Assembly: GCA_030680795.1 (NCBI GenBank) | Contig: JAUXUL010000027.1 | Location: forward strand, 97,248 to 161,247 | Direction of reading: 5' to 3' | Length of the DNA: 64,000 bases | Source: Anaerolineales bacterium | Lineage (GTDB): Bacteria > Chloroflexota > Anaerolineae > Anaerolineales > Villigracilaceae | Shown here: piece after piece, positions 51,898-59,431 of the stretch | Numbering within the stretch: the stretch's first letter is position 1 | Layout of the letters: each line of letters begins with the position of its first letter | Notes under the pieces: generated by a model | The model's input: only the letters and a program-made list of their open reading frames with translations | Told to the model about the DNA's origin: nothing | Databases searched by the model: none | Position numbers and translations under genes: made by a program

Positions 51898-52917
51898 ATG
51901 AATTTTGCAATGTGGAAGAAAGCGTTGAACGTAATTCCCGATGTTTCAAAGGAGGAATGGGATCGCCTGGATGTGATCTCCAAATGGTTGATCTCCACCC
52001 GCGCGGCGGTCCTCGTTATGACCTTTATTTCCGCCGCACTGGCCGGCTTGTTTGCATGGCGTGATGGGGCATTTAATTTTGGTCCCTGGCTTGCACTTGT
52101 CTTTGGACTGATCATGGCACATGCCAGCAATAATATCTTCAATGATTACACCGACTTCGTGCGCGGCGTGGATCAGGATAATTACTATCGCAATATCTAT
52201 GGTACACAGCCCCTGGCAAATGGATTAATGACCCAGCGCCAGCACCTGACATATTTTGCAGTTACGGGGTTGCTGGCCCTGGCCGCAGGCCTATACCTGA
52301 TCTTTGTAAACTCCAATGACCCGCTGATTTGGATTTTGCTCGCATCGGGCGCTTTCTTTGTCCTGTTCTATACATGGCCGCTCAAATACATTGCTCTTGG
52401 CGAAGTGGCGGTGCTTTTGGTTTGGGGACCCTTGATGATAGGCGGTGGTTATTATGTGCTGGCGCAACAATGGAATTGGAATGTTGTGCTTGCCTGCCTC
52501 CCATACGCCCTGGGTGTGACAACGGTGATATTTGGCAAACACATAGATAAACTTGACAAGGATAAAGTCAAACGAATTCACACCCTGCCAGTTGTCATCG
52601 GTGAGAAAGCCTCCCGCTTTACCGTGCTGGCAATGATGGCTATCCCCTATTTTTTGACCATATATTTAATTGCGATAAAATTTTTCACCCCGATCATGGC
52701 CATTGTTTTTCTTGCAATCCCACAATTCCTGCGGGTGTATCCTGTATTTTTGAAACCCAAGCCTGAAACCCAGCCTGAAGGACAGGCTGGCTGGCCGCTG
52801 TACTTCGTCGGTTACGCTTTTTACAATAACCGAAAATTTGGCATATTGTTCATGATTGGCTTATTGCTGGATATCATGCTCCGATTGGTTCCCTTCACTC
52901 AAAATTTCTGGCGGTAA
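51898..52917 (+). CDS. UbiA-family prenyltransferase (MenA-like)
   Basis: 339-residue membrane enzyme that joins an isoprenoid chain to an aromatic acceptor. First Asp-rich motif NIFNDYTDF at 79-87 and second motif HIDKLDKDKVKRIHTLP. Nine predicted helices. The form and the NxxNDY-type spacing resemble 1,4-dihydroxy-2-naphthoate octaprenyltransferase of menaquinone synthesis, the usual quinone in this phylum, but no other men genes are present. The N-terminal 30 residues are hydrophilic. A GAGGAG site precedes the ATG. Confidence 0.8.
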   Translation: MNFAMWKKALNVIPDVSKEEWDRLDVISKWLISTRAAVLVMTFISAALAGLFAWRDGAFNFGPWLALVFGLIMAHASNNIFNDYTDFVRGVDQDNYYRNIYGTQPLANGLMTQRQHLTYFAVTGLLALAAGLYLIFVNSNDPLIWILLASGAFFVLFYTWPLKYIALGEVAVLLVWGPLMIGGGYYVLAQQWNWNVVLACLPYALGVTTVIFGKHIDKLDKDKVKRIHTLPVVIGEKASRFTVLAMMAIPYFLTIYLIAIKFFTPIMAIVFLAIPQFLRVYPVFLKPKPETQPEGQAGWPLYFVGYAFYNNRKFGILFMIGLLLDIMLRLVPFTQNFWR

Positions 52918-53136
52918 TTTCTAATTCGTAAATGGATGCTGAAGGGTTTATGCCGTTCGGCATCTTTTATTTCTTACACAGTATGGGCGACCATTCAAGA
53001 GAAGTAGGGGAATGTTGTTTTGGCTGGGCGGGCCGCCCCTGCAGATTTTATTGTGAAAATCTTTCTAATTCAGATAAATTTTGTTATCACGGCGGTGATT
53101 TATTTCGCAAATAGAACTTAAACGAATGATGTCACC

Positions 53137-53205
53137 ATGAACGCAAAGAGAATTCCGCATATTGTCATCATTGGCTCAGGCTTTGCCGGGCTGGAAACCG
53201 AATGA
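53137..53205 (+). pseudogene. 5' stub of a type II NADH dehydrogenase-like gene
   Basis: Reads MNAKRIPHIVIIGSGFAGLE followed by TE and a stop: the FAD-binding start of a flavoprotein disulfide reductase such as NDH-2. Nothing of the remaining ~400 residues follows, so the gene was cut here. The rest of 52918-53384 shows no gene. Confidence 0.6.
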
Positions 53206-53384
53206 CTTGTCTTGAATTTGTTTTGCCAAAATCGGACGGCTTACTATTTAATGTCTGCCCGCAAAACAGTGCAGTAACTCCGCGAGAAAGATTTCAGAAA
53301 TCTGATGCTATGCCAAGTTTTGATTTTTCTTTGCGCTCCAAGAACATCAGGACAATGCGTGTCTTTGGGCTCAATATTGCTGCA

Positions 53385-53960
53385 TTAATAATCATATTGG
53401 CTGATATCAAGCACTTCGTTGGAGAGAAAATACGTCTGTGCAGGCAGGAGCAGATGTTTGCGCTTCCAGGTGGCGTAAACAGTCGTACATTGCGAGCGCG
53501 GCAGGCGGTTGATCAATGATGAGTCATACAACAAAATGGAACGATAGGTAATGCTTTCTATCACTGTCCAATGGTCGTGATAACCCTGCAAACCCAAAAT
53601 GATGGCGCGCCCGGGCGTTCCGTCCAAAAAGTTTTGCATGGATATCCAGAAAGCTGTGAGGTCTGGGTTTAAAATGCCCCGCCAGGGGATTTGCACATTT
53701 GAGATGCGTTTCTTGCCAACCACTTTTTTTAAGATCACCAGCATTTCGGTGTGAACGATCCCGCCGATCAAGAATTTGGTCAACAGTCCGCGGCGGGATA
53801 GGTAATGGATCAGGTCATCGAATAATTGCTGGGTCTCTTCATCCGAGGAATGGTTGATGATCCGCTCTGCGTTGATGGTGCTGTATAGTCCGCAGAGCGA
53901 ATCCAAACCGCCTTGTTGAAATGGGGGCAATCCAGATGTATCTTTGTAATTCCTAGACAT
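53385..53960 (-). CDS. Papain-like cysteine peptidase candidate
   Basis: 191 residues from the ATG at 53960 (MSRNYKDTSGLPPF). The pattern QQGGLDSLCGLYSTINAERI resembles the Gln...Cys active-site block of papain-like and C39-like peptidases (Cys23); later GYHDHWTVIES (His128/His130) and LLYDSSLIN (Asp146) could complete a Cys-His-Asp triad. I do not know a named family. No signal peptide, so it would act inside the cell. No partner gene is visible. The start has a poor ribosome site. An upstream frame extension to 54047 is not favoured. Confidence 0.55.
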   Translation of the reverse strand: MSRNYKDTSGLPPFQQGGLDSLCGLYSTINAERIINHSSDEETQQLFDDLIHYLSRRGLLTKFLIGGIVHTEMLVILKKVVGKKRISNVQIPWRGILNPDLTAFWISMQNFLDGTPGRAIILGLQGYHDHWTVIESITYRSILLYDSSLINRLPRSQCTTVYATWKRKHLLLPAQTYFLSNEVLDISQYDY

Positions 53961-54172
53961 AGGAAGGTCTCGCTTGAATAATCTTTCTATCCAGAATACC
54001 AGAAAGTGATCAACAGCAAGATCACTCCTGGAAAGGCAAGATAGCATGATTTTTCAAAAATGGTCTTCATCTTTTATTATTCTCCTGAAGGGATTTCCCC
54101 CCTCGATTCATGATGTTGCAAGCTCGATGATTGGGCCTGAAACATATTAAGTTTACTTACACTTAAAAAGTT

Positions 54173-55003
54173 TTATTCACTATTCATTTTTCGGTGCAAT
54201 GCTCTCAGGTTGCGGCGGTGCAGTGTTTCTGCCAGACCTCCAAGGAAAACACGGCTTTTGCCGCATTGCTCGATGGTGATCGATTCCAGGTATTCATCCA
54301 CATTCCTGCGTTTACCCGCTGACTTTACGGCTTTTTTGAGGTTGTTCAAATAATTCATATTATCCTTTACAGCCGCATCTATTTCACCGCGCAGAATAAT
54401 ATCGCCGTGTCCCTGGATAATATTTTCAAGACCCATCCGTCCGATCCGTTTGATGGATGCAAGCATGTCATCTGCGTCACCATCCACGATGTAGGGGATG
54501 GGCATGAAGGCATCACCTGCGAATAGTACGCGGTCTTCCTCCACCAGGACTGAAATGCCGTCGTCGCTGTGACCGAATGACGGCGAGAGGATTAGATTCT
54601 TTTTCCCGACGCGCATTGCCAATTCACCGGAAGCAAATGTCAGGTGAGGAGGAACGATCTTTACCTGCCGCAGATTTGTGTTCTGTTTGCGGGCTTCTTC
54701 CAGTGAAGGCACACCATGTTCAATTAGAAATTCACGGCATTTGGCATGGCCGATCACGGTTGCACCGTGAAAAAAACTATTGCCCCATGTGTGGTCTGCA
54801 TGATAGTGAGTGTTGATGACATAACGCACCTGGACACCCAATTCATGTTCAATGAACTCTCGCATTCCGGTAGTCTCATCTGGCAGAGCCAGGGTATCAA
54901 TGACAACCGCCCACTGTGGACCGACAATGACCCCGGCAGTTACCTGGGCATATACTTCACTCTGGAACCAAAACACGTTTTCAGATACTCGTTCACGGTG
55001 CAT
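54173..55003 (-). CDS. Metallo-beta-lactamase-fold hydrolase
   Basis: 276 residues. Zinc motif THYHADH (His66, His68, Asp70, His71), then GHSDDGI, LFAGDAFMP and QGHGDII, all in the order of the glyoxalase II/MBL fold. The C-terminal 50 residues are basic and helical (KSAGKRRNVDEYLESI ... LHRRNLRALHRKMNSE), an extra tail not needed for the fold. Possible roles are thioester hydrolysis or sulfur chemistry; substrate is unknown. Stands alone. Confidence 0.87.
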   Translation of the reverse strand: MHRERVSENVFWFQSEVYAQVTAGVIVGPQWAVVIDTLALPDETTGMREFIEHELGVQVRYVINTHYHADHTWGNSFFHGATVIGHAKCREFLIEHGVPSLEEARKQNTNLRQVKIVPPHLTFASGELAMRVGKKNLILSPSFGHSDDGISVLVEEDRVLFAGDAFMPIPYIVDGDADDMLASIKRIGRMGLENIIQGHGDIILRGEIDAAVKDNMNYLNNLKKAVKSAGKRRNVDEYLESITIEQCGKSRVFLGGLAETLHRRNLRALHRKMNSE

Positions 55004-55137
55004 ATTTTCCGACCTTTTGGTATGAATTTAATTACATTGTTAATAGCACATTCCCGCCTAAATATCAAGTTGACTAGACAAATTGCAGTGTTTCCTTAAA
55101 TAAAACCTGCTTTATTTGAAGCATTTGGTTGAAGATG

Positions 55138-55177
55138 ACAAAAGAAGAACTGACATTTTGATGCCAGTTCTCTTCTG
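55138..55177 (-). terminator. Terminator after the dihydrolipoamide dehydrogenase gene
   Basis: On the minus strand, AGAAGAGAACTGGC faces GTCAGTTCTTCTTTTG, an imperfect 13-bp stem with an 8-base loop and T-rich end. Confidence 0.7.
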
Positions 55178-55179
55178 TA

Positions 55180-56580
55180 CTAAATATGTATCGGACTGCC
55201 GCTCGCGCCGTGAGCCGCTTCCATGATTGCTTCGGAAAGCGTCGGGTGCGCATGGACGTTGCGCGCAATTTCATGCGGCGTCAGTTCCATCATGCGTGCG
55301 AGGGTTAGCTCAGGAAGCAACTCGGTCACTTCGGGACCGATCATGTGCGCGCCAAGGATCTCGCCATATTTTTCATCCACGACGAGCTTCACAAAGCCCG
55401 CATAATCGCCAAGCCCAAGCGCCTTGCCATTTGCTTGAAATGGAAAGCGGCCGATCTTTACATTATGTCCGCGTTCCTTAGCCTGTGCTTCTGTCATACC
55501 AAATGATGCGATCTGCGGCTGGCAATACGTAGCGCGCGGCATCATTTCATAATCCAGCGCGACGGTTTCATGCCCGCCAATATGTTCCGCACAAACAATG
55601 CCCATCGCCGAGCCGACATGCGCCAGCATAAGTTTGCCCGTCACATCGCCAACAGCCCAAATTCCTGCGACATTGGTTTGCATCTTTTCGTTGATCTCCA
55701 CAAAACCACGTTCGCTGATCTTGACGCCGACATCTTCGAGTCCGAGTCCTTTGGAATTGGGACGAAAGCCGATCGCGACTAAGGCCTGGTCTGCTTCCAA
55801 TACCGTTTCCTTTCCACCCGCTGACACTTTTACCTTGACGCCCGTCTTTGTCGCTGCAACAGACTCAACTTTATGCCCGACCAGGATGTTGATCTTGCGC
55901 TTCTTGAATTCCTTATCGAGTTCCTTTGAAACTTCTTCATCTTCAAGCGGAACAATGCGTGGCAGCATTTCAACGATGGTTACTTCCACGCCATAGGCAT
56001 TCCAGATCGTGGAAAATTCCACTCCAATTGCGCCAGAGCCGATCACAACCACAGACTTGGGAAGTTTCTCCTGCAGGATGGCTTCCCAATAGGTGACGAC
56101 CTTTTCACCATCCACTTTCCATGTTGGCGGAACCATGGCGCTTGCACCAGTAGCGACGATGATATTCTTTGCTTTGAGTTCGGTGACTTTGCCATCTTTA
56201 TCAGTAACAGAAATTGTGTCTTTCGCCTTGAGCTTCGCTTCACCCATGAAGACCGCGATATTGTTCTTCTTCATCAGGAAGCCGACACCTTTGGTCAATC
56301 TGTCCGAATTCTGGCGTGAGCGTTTGACCGCCGCACCGTAATCCAATTTTAGATTCTCAAATGAGAAACCAAAATCCTTGCCGCGTTCGCGCAGAGTGTG
56401 AGCGACTTCCGCATTTTTGAGTAATGACTTCGATGGAATGCAACCGACATTCAAACATACACCTCCAAGCCATTGCTTGTCGACAATTGCGACCTTCTGC
56501 TTAAGTTGGGCGGCACGGATCGCGGCCACATAGCCCGCGGGTCCCGCGCCAATAACGACGACATCAAAATTTTCTGACAT
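55180..56580 (-). CDS. lpdA: Dihydrolipoamide dehydrogenase (E3)
   Basis: 466 residues. FAD motif VVVIGAGPAGYVAAIRA, redox disulfide Cys42/Cys47 in GGVCLNVGCIPSK, NAD motif VVIGSGAIGVEFSTIW, WAVGDVTG, and the C-terminal HAHPTLSEAIMEA with catalytic His-Glu. It reoxidises the lipoyl group of E2 in 2-oxo-acid dehydrogenase complexes. It is encoded on the same strand as E1 and E2 but separated from E2 by a methyltransferase gene and a dienelactone hydrolase gene. Confidence 0.95.
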   Translation of the reverse strand: MSENFDVVVIGAGPAGYVAAIRAAQLKQKVAIVDKQWLGGVCLNVGCIPSKSLLKNAEVAHTLRERGKDFGFSFENLKLDYGAAVKRSRQNSDRLTKGVGFLMKKNNIAVFMGEAKLKAKDTISVTDKDGKVTELKAKNIIVATGASAMVPPTWKVDGEKVVTYWEAILQEKLPKSVVVIGSGAIGVEFSTIWNAYGVEVTIVEMLPRIVPLEDEEVSKELDKEFKKRKINILVGHKVESVAATKTGVKVKVSAGGKETVLEADQALVAIGFRPNSKGLGLEDVGVKISERGFVEINEKMQTNVAGIWAVGDVTGKLMLAHVGSAMGIVCAEHIGGHETVALDYEMMPRATYCQPQIASFGMTEAQAKERGHNVKIGRFPFQANGKALGLGDYAGFVKLVVDEKYGEILGAHMIGPEVTELLPELTLARMMELTPHEIARNVHAHPTLSEAIMEAAHGASGSPIHI

Positions 56581-56600
56581 GTGATACTCCTCAGTGTTTA

Positions 56601-56684
56601 CGTCATTGTGAGGGACGAATTTTGTCCCGAAGCAATCTCCAACTTGATGAGGGGATTGCTTCGGGCATAGCCCTCGTAATGACG
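56601..56684. repeat. Intergenic inverted repeat, GTCATTGTGAG/GAAGCAATC family
   Basis: CGTCATTGTGAGGG opens and CCCTCGTAATGACG closes; inner GAAGCAATCTCC faces GGGGATTGCTTC. Confidence 0.78.
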
Positions 56685-56712
56685 AAATATATATTCAATT
56701 TTACTACAACCA

Positions 56713-56738
56713 AAGCCTCCCCATTTCCGGGGAGGCTT
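56713..56738. terminator. Hairpin after the dienelactone hydrolase gene
   Basis: Perfect 10-bp stem AAGCCTCCCC/GGGGAGGCTT with a 6-base loop. The T-run on either strand is weak. Confidence 0.45.
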
Positions 56739-56833
56739 GATCATTCTGGAGTCCATCAGCTTACTGATGGATAGACAATAAAATGAGTGTCGCGAACATT
56801 ACAGTGCAGACAGAAAGCTGTCCGACTCCAGAG

Positions 56834-57502
56834 TTACATTAGATTGTCTTTCAGGAATTCAAAGGTTCTATCCCATGCAAGCTGCGAGGATGCGGAGTCA
56901 TATTCGGGGCGGTCAGACTCCATGAACCAGTGACTAACCGTCGGGTAGAAATGAAGCGTGACATCTACATTCGCAGCTTTCATTTTCGCTTCCATTTCGC
57001 GCACGCCTTCGAGCGGCTCCCATTCATCGACTTTGCAAAAATGACCGAGTACTTTCGATTTAATTTTGTTGAAGTCCACGCCATCATTGGCTCCATAGAA
57101 TAAAACTGTCGCGGCGATATTATTGGGATCATCACTGGCAACAACCAGCGCCCATGCCGCGCCCATCGAAAAACCTATCACACCGATATTATTGTGGGTG
57201 AGGTTATGCAAATGCTCTTTCGCAGCCATCACGATATCGCCAATAAGTTGATTGTCACTGTTTTGCATCAACTCTTTGGCGGTGTCAATGGTCTCGGCAA
57301 TTTGCCCGTTATGCAGATCGGGCGCGAGCGCAACATACCCATGCTCGGCAAGTTGATCGCATAATTGTTTGAAGAAAGGTTTCAATCCCCACCATGCGTG
57401 AAGGACTAAAACTCCAGGCCCGCCATTTTCAGGAGCGGCAAAATACGCATTGATCGACTTGCCGTTGACATCCAACTTGATCTCAGATTTTTGAATGAAC
57501 AT
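56834..57502 (-). CDS. Dienelactone hydrolase family protein
   Basis: Alpha/beta hydrolase of 222 residues. The nucleophile is Ser112 in GVIGFSMGAAW, where classical dienelactone hydrolases have Cys; the general acid-base His is in VSHWFMESDRPEYD and Asp is in KVDEWEPLEG region. The N-terminal PGVLVLHAWWGLKPFF is the standard first strand/turn. Such Ser versions are common and of uncertain substrate. Flanked by its own hairpin and the methyltransferase gene on the same strand, within the E2-to-E3 interval. Confidence 0.85.
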   Translation of the reverse strand: MFIQKSEIKLDVNGKSINAYFAAPENGGPGVLVLHAWWGLKPFFKQLCDQLAEHGYVALAPDLHNGQIAETIDTAKELMQNSDNQLIGDIVMAAKEHLHNLTHNNIGVIGFSMGAAWALVVASDDPNNIAATVLFYGANDGVDFNKIKSKVLGHFCKVDEWEPLEGVREMEAKMKAANVDVTLHFYPTVSHWFMESDRPEYDSASSQLAWDRTFEFLKDNLM

Positions 57503-57560
57503 GCGACTCTCCTTTTTTTTAGATTATAAGTACATACGTTCTAATTTGCAAGAAAAAATA

Positions 57561-57585
57561 AAAAGGCGACTTTTCATCGCCTTTT
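57561..57585 (-). terminator. Terminator after the methyltransferase gene
   Basis: Perfect 9-bp stem AAAAGGCGA/TCGCCTTTT with a 7-base loop, 4 bases past the stop codon; on the minus strand the T-run continues with TTTATTTTTTCT. Confidence 0.82.
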
Positions 57586-57589
57586 GGAT

Positions 57590-58066
57590 TTACAACCAGC
57601 GCCTCACTCTTGACCTGTAACTTGTATACTGCTCTTTGAATTTTTTCTCCAGATAAGCCTCTTCCCGCTCAATGACCAGCCGATTCATGGTCACAGCGTA
57701 GAATAGTGCAATCAAAATTCCCCAGAAATAGCCTGAGTTCAGTGGCAAGCCAATCACCATTAACAAAAACCCCAGATAAATCGGGTTGCGTGTGAAGCGA
57801 TAGATTCCCGTTGTAACGATTTGACTGACAGAACCATGCGGGTCAAGTGTTGTGCGTGCTTTTCTAAATTCAATGAATGCGCCCACGCTGCATAGAAAAC
57901 CAATGAAGGTCAATGCCAGGCCGAGATTTTGTAACAAGGCTGGCGCAGCAAACGGAATTGGAATCACAAAGCCAAGCAGGAATCCAATCCCAATGAAAAT
58001 CAATACCACAATGGGAGGATGAACATTTTTATTAATGTTTGCATGATCTTTTTGTTTTTCGGACAT
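57590..58066 (-). CDS. Isoprenylcysteine carboxyl methyltransferase-type membrane protein
   Basis: 158 residues with four hydrophobic segments. Start ATG at 58066, 6 bases after the E2 stop on the same strand. The C-terminal block GIYRFTRNPIYLGFLLMV ... EEAYLEKKFKEQYTSYRSRV is the SAM-binding PEMT/ICMT signature. Related bacterial proteins methylate lipids or act on isoprenoids. Placement directly after E2 suggests co-transcription, but no functional link is known. Confidence 0.83.
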   Translation of the reverse strand: MSEKQKDHANINKNVHPPIVVLIFIGIGFLLGFVIPIPFAAPALLQNLGLALTFIGFLCSVGAFIEFRKARTTLDPHGSVSQIVTTGIYRFTRNPIYLGFLLMVIGLPLNSGYFWGILIALFYAVTMNRLVIEREEAYLEKKFKEQYTSYRSRVRRWL

Positions 58067-58071
58067 AACGA

Positions 58072-59274
58072 TTAACTCCAATTCTCTAATGTTTCTTTGA
58101 CCTTCGCCAAAAACCAATCCGCAGACGCGCCATCGAGGATGCGGTGATCGAAGACAAATGATAAATACACCATCGGACGAATCGCAATTGCGTCATCTAT
58201 CACAATCACACGCTTTTGCATCGCGCCGATTCCCAAAATTCCACACTGCGGCTGGTTGAGGATGGGGAATGCGAACAATGATCCGCTGATGCCGTGATTG
58301 GTGAGCGTGAAAGTTCCGCCTTTGACTTCGTCGGGTTGCAATTTTTTATTCCGCGCGCGATTGGCAAGATCATTCACAGAACGTGCCATTGCCAGAAGCG
58401 AGTGGTTATCCGCGCCTTTGATGACTGGCACGATCAATCCTTCTTCGCCGAGTGAAGTTGCCATGCCGATATTGATATTATTATGTATCAGCACGCCTTC
58501 AGCGCTCCACGAAGAGTTGACGATTGGATAGGCTTTCAAGCCTGCCACAATTGCCATCATAAAATATGCCGTGAAAGTGAGGTTGACTCCATCTCTCTCG
58601 AACGTGGCTTTGTTCGCAACGCGATGCTTTGACACTCGGGACATGTCCGCTTCCATGACAGTCAACACATGCGGAGAAGTGCGCTTGGACATGACCATGT
58701 GTTGCGCGATGGAATTTCGGATGAACGTATGTTTGATTAAGGTGTCAGGTGTCGAGGTGGCAAGTGTCAGGTTGCGGCTACCGATTTCCGATTTTCGACT
58801 TTCGACATAACTTGTAACATCATTCTTCGTAATCCGTCCATTCAAGCCCGTGCCTTGTACTTGAGATAAATTCACGCCCTGCTCTGCGGCGATCTTTGCG
58901 ACGACGGGGGAGATGAAGCCGATGTCCGTGTTGTGTGTTGCGAGTTGCGTGATCGGCAAGGTTTCAATAGGCTTTGTTTCTGTAGTTGACGACACTTTTG
59001 AAACCTCGACACTTTTTCCACTTTCAATATTTTCTCCCACCATCCCGATGATCGCTAACAATTCACCAACCTTTGCAGCCTGACCCTCCTGCATCTCAAT
59101 TTTGAGAATCACACCCGAAGCAGGCGCGGGAATCTCGGTATCTACTTTATCCGTGTTTACTTCAAGCAATGGCTCCAATTCCTTTATAGAATCGCCAACC
59201 TGTTTGAGCCACTTTGTGACGGTGACTTCGTCAACACCTTCGCCTAAACGTGGAACTAAAACTTTTGTCGCCAT
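58072..59274 (-). CDS. 2-oxo-acid dehydrogenase E2 (dihydrolipoamide acyltransferase)
   Basis: 400 residues from the ATG at 59274 (MATKVLVPRLGEGVDEVTVTKW). One lipoyl domain with lipoyl Lys43 (EVNTDKVDTEIPA), a peripheral-subunit-binding domain near residues 125-165 (FISPVVAKIAAEQGVNLSQV), and the acyltransferase core with FDHRILDGASADW. Between the binding domain and the core is a repeat-derived linker (VESRKSEIGSRN and neighbours) that resembles the simple repeats of copA. It lies 157 bases downstream of E1 with a dispersed repeat between them. Confidence 0.92.
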   Translation of the reverse strand: MATKVLVPRLGEGVDEVTVTKWLKQVGDSIKELEPLLEVNTDKVDTEIPAPASGVILKIEMQEGQAAKVGELLAIIGMVGENIESGKSVEVSKVSSTTETKPIETLPITQLATHNTDIGFISPVVAKIAAEQGVNLSQVQGTGLNGRITKNDVTSYVESRKSEIGSRNLTLATSTPDTLIKHTFIRNSIAQHMVMSKRTSPHVLTVMEADMSRVSKHRVANKATFERDGVNLTFTAYFMMAIVAGLKAYPIVNSSWSAEGVLIHNNINIGMATSLGEEGLIVPVIKGADNHSLLAMARSVNDLANRARNKKLQPDEVKGGTFTLTNHGISGSLFAFPILNQPQCGILGIGAMQKRVIVIDDAIAIRPMVYLSFVFDHRILDGASADWFLAKVKETLENWS

Positions 59275-59292
59275 AAATTCTCTCTTTCTAGG

Positions 59293-59414
59293 TGTCATTC
59301 TGAGGAGCGGAGCGACGAAGAATCTCAGATTACAGGATGATCTCCATTAATTGGAGATTCTTCGCTCCCTATCGGTCACTCGCATCGTTCCGATGTTATT
59401 CGGGAGAATGACAT
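59293..59414. repeat. Intergenic inverted repeat between E1 and E2 genes
   Basis: GTGTCATTCTGAGG and GGGAGAATGACAT bound it; inner CGAAGAATCTC faces GGAGATTCTTCG. Same family as 11397 and 7561 by the TCATTCTGAGG / GAATGACA arms. Confidence 0.75.
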
Positions 59415-59431
59415 ATCAAGATAGTAATTGG

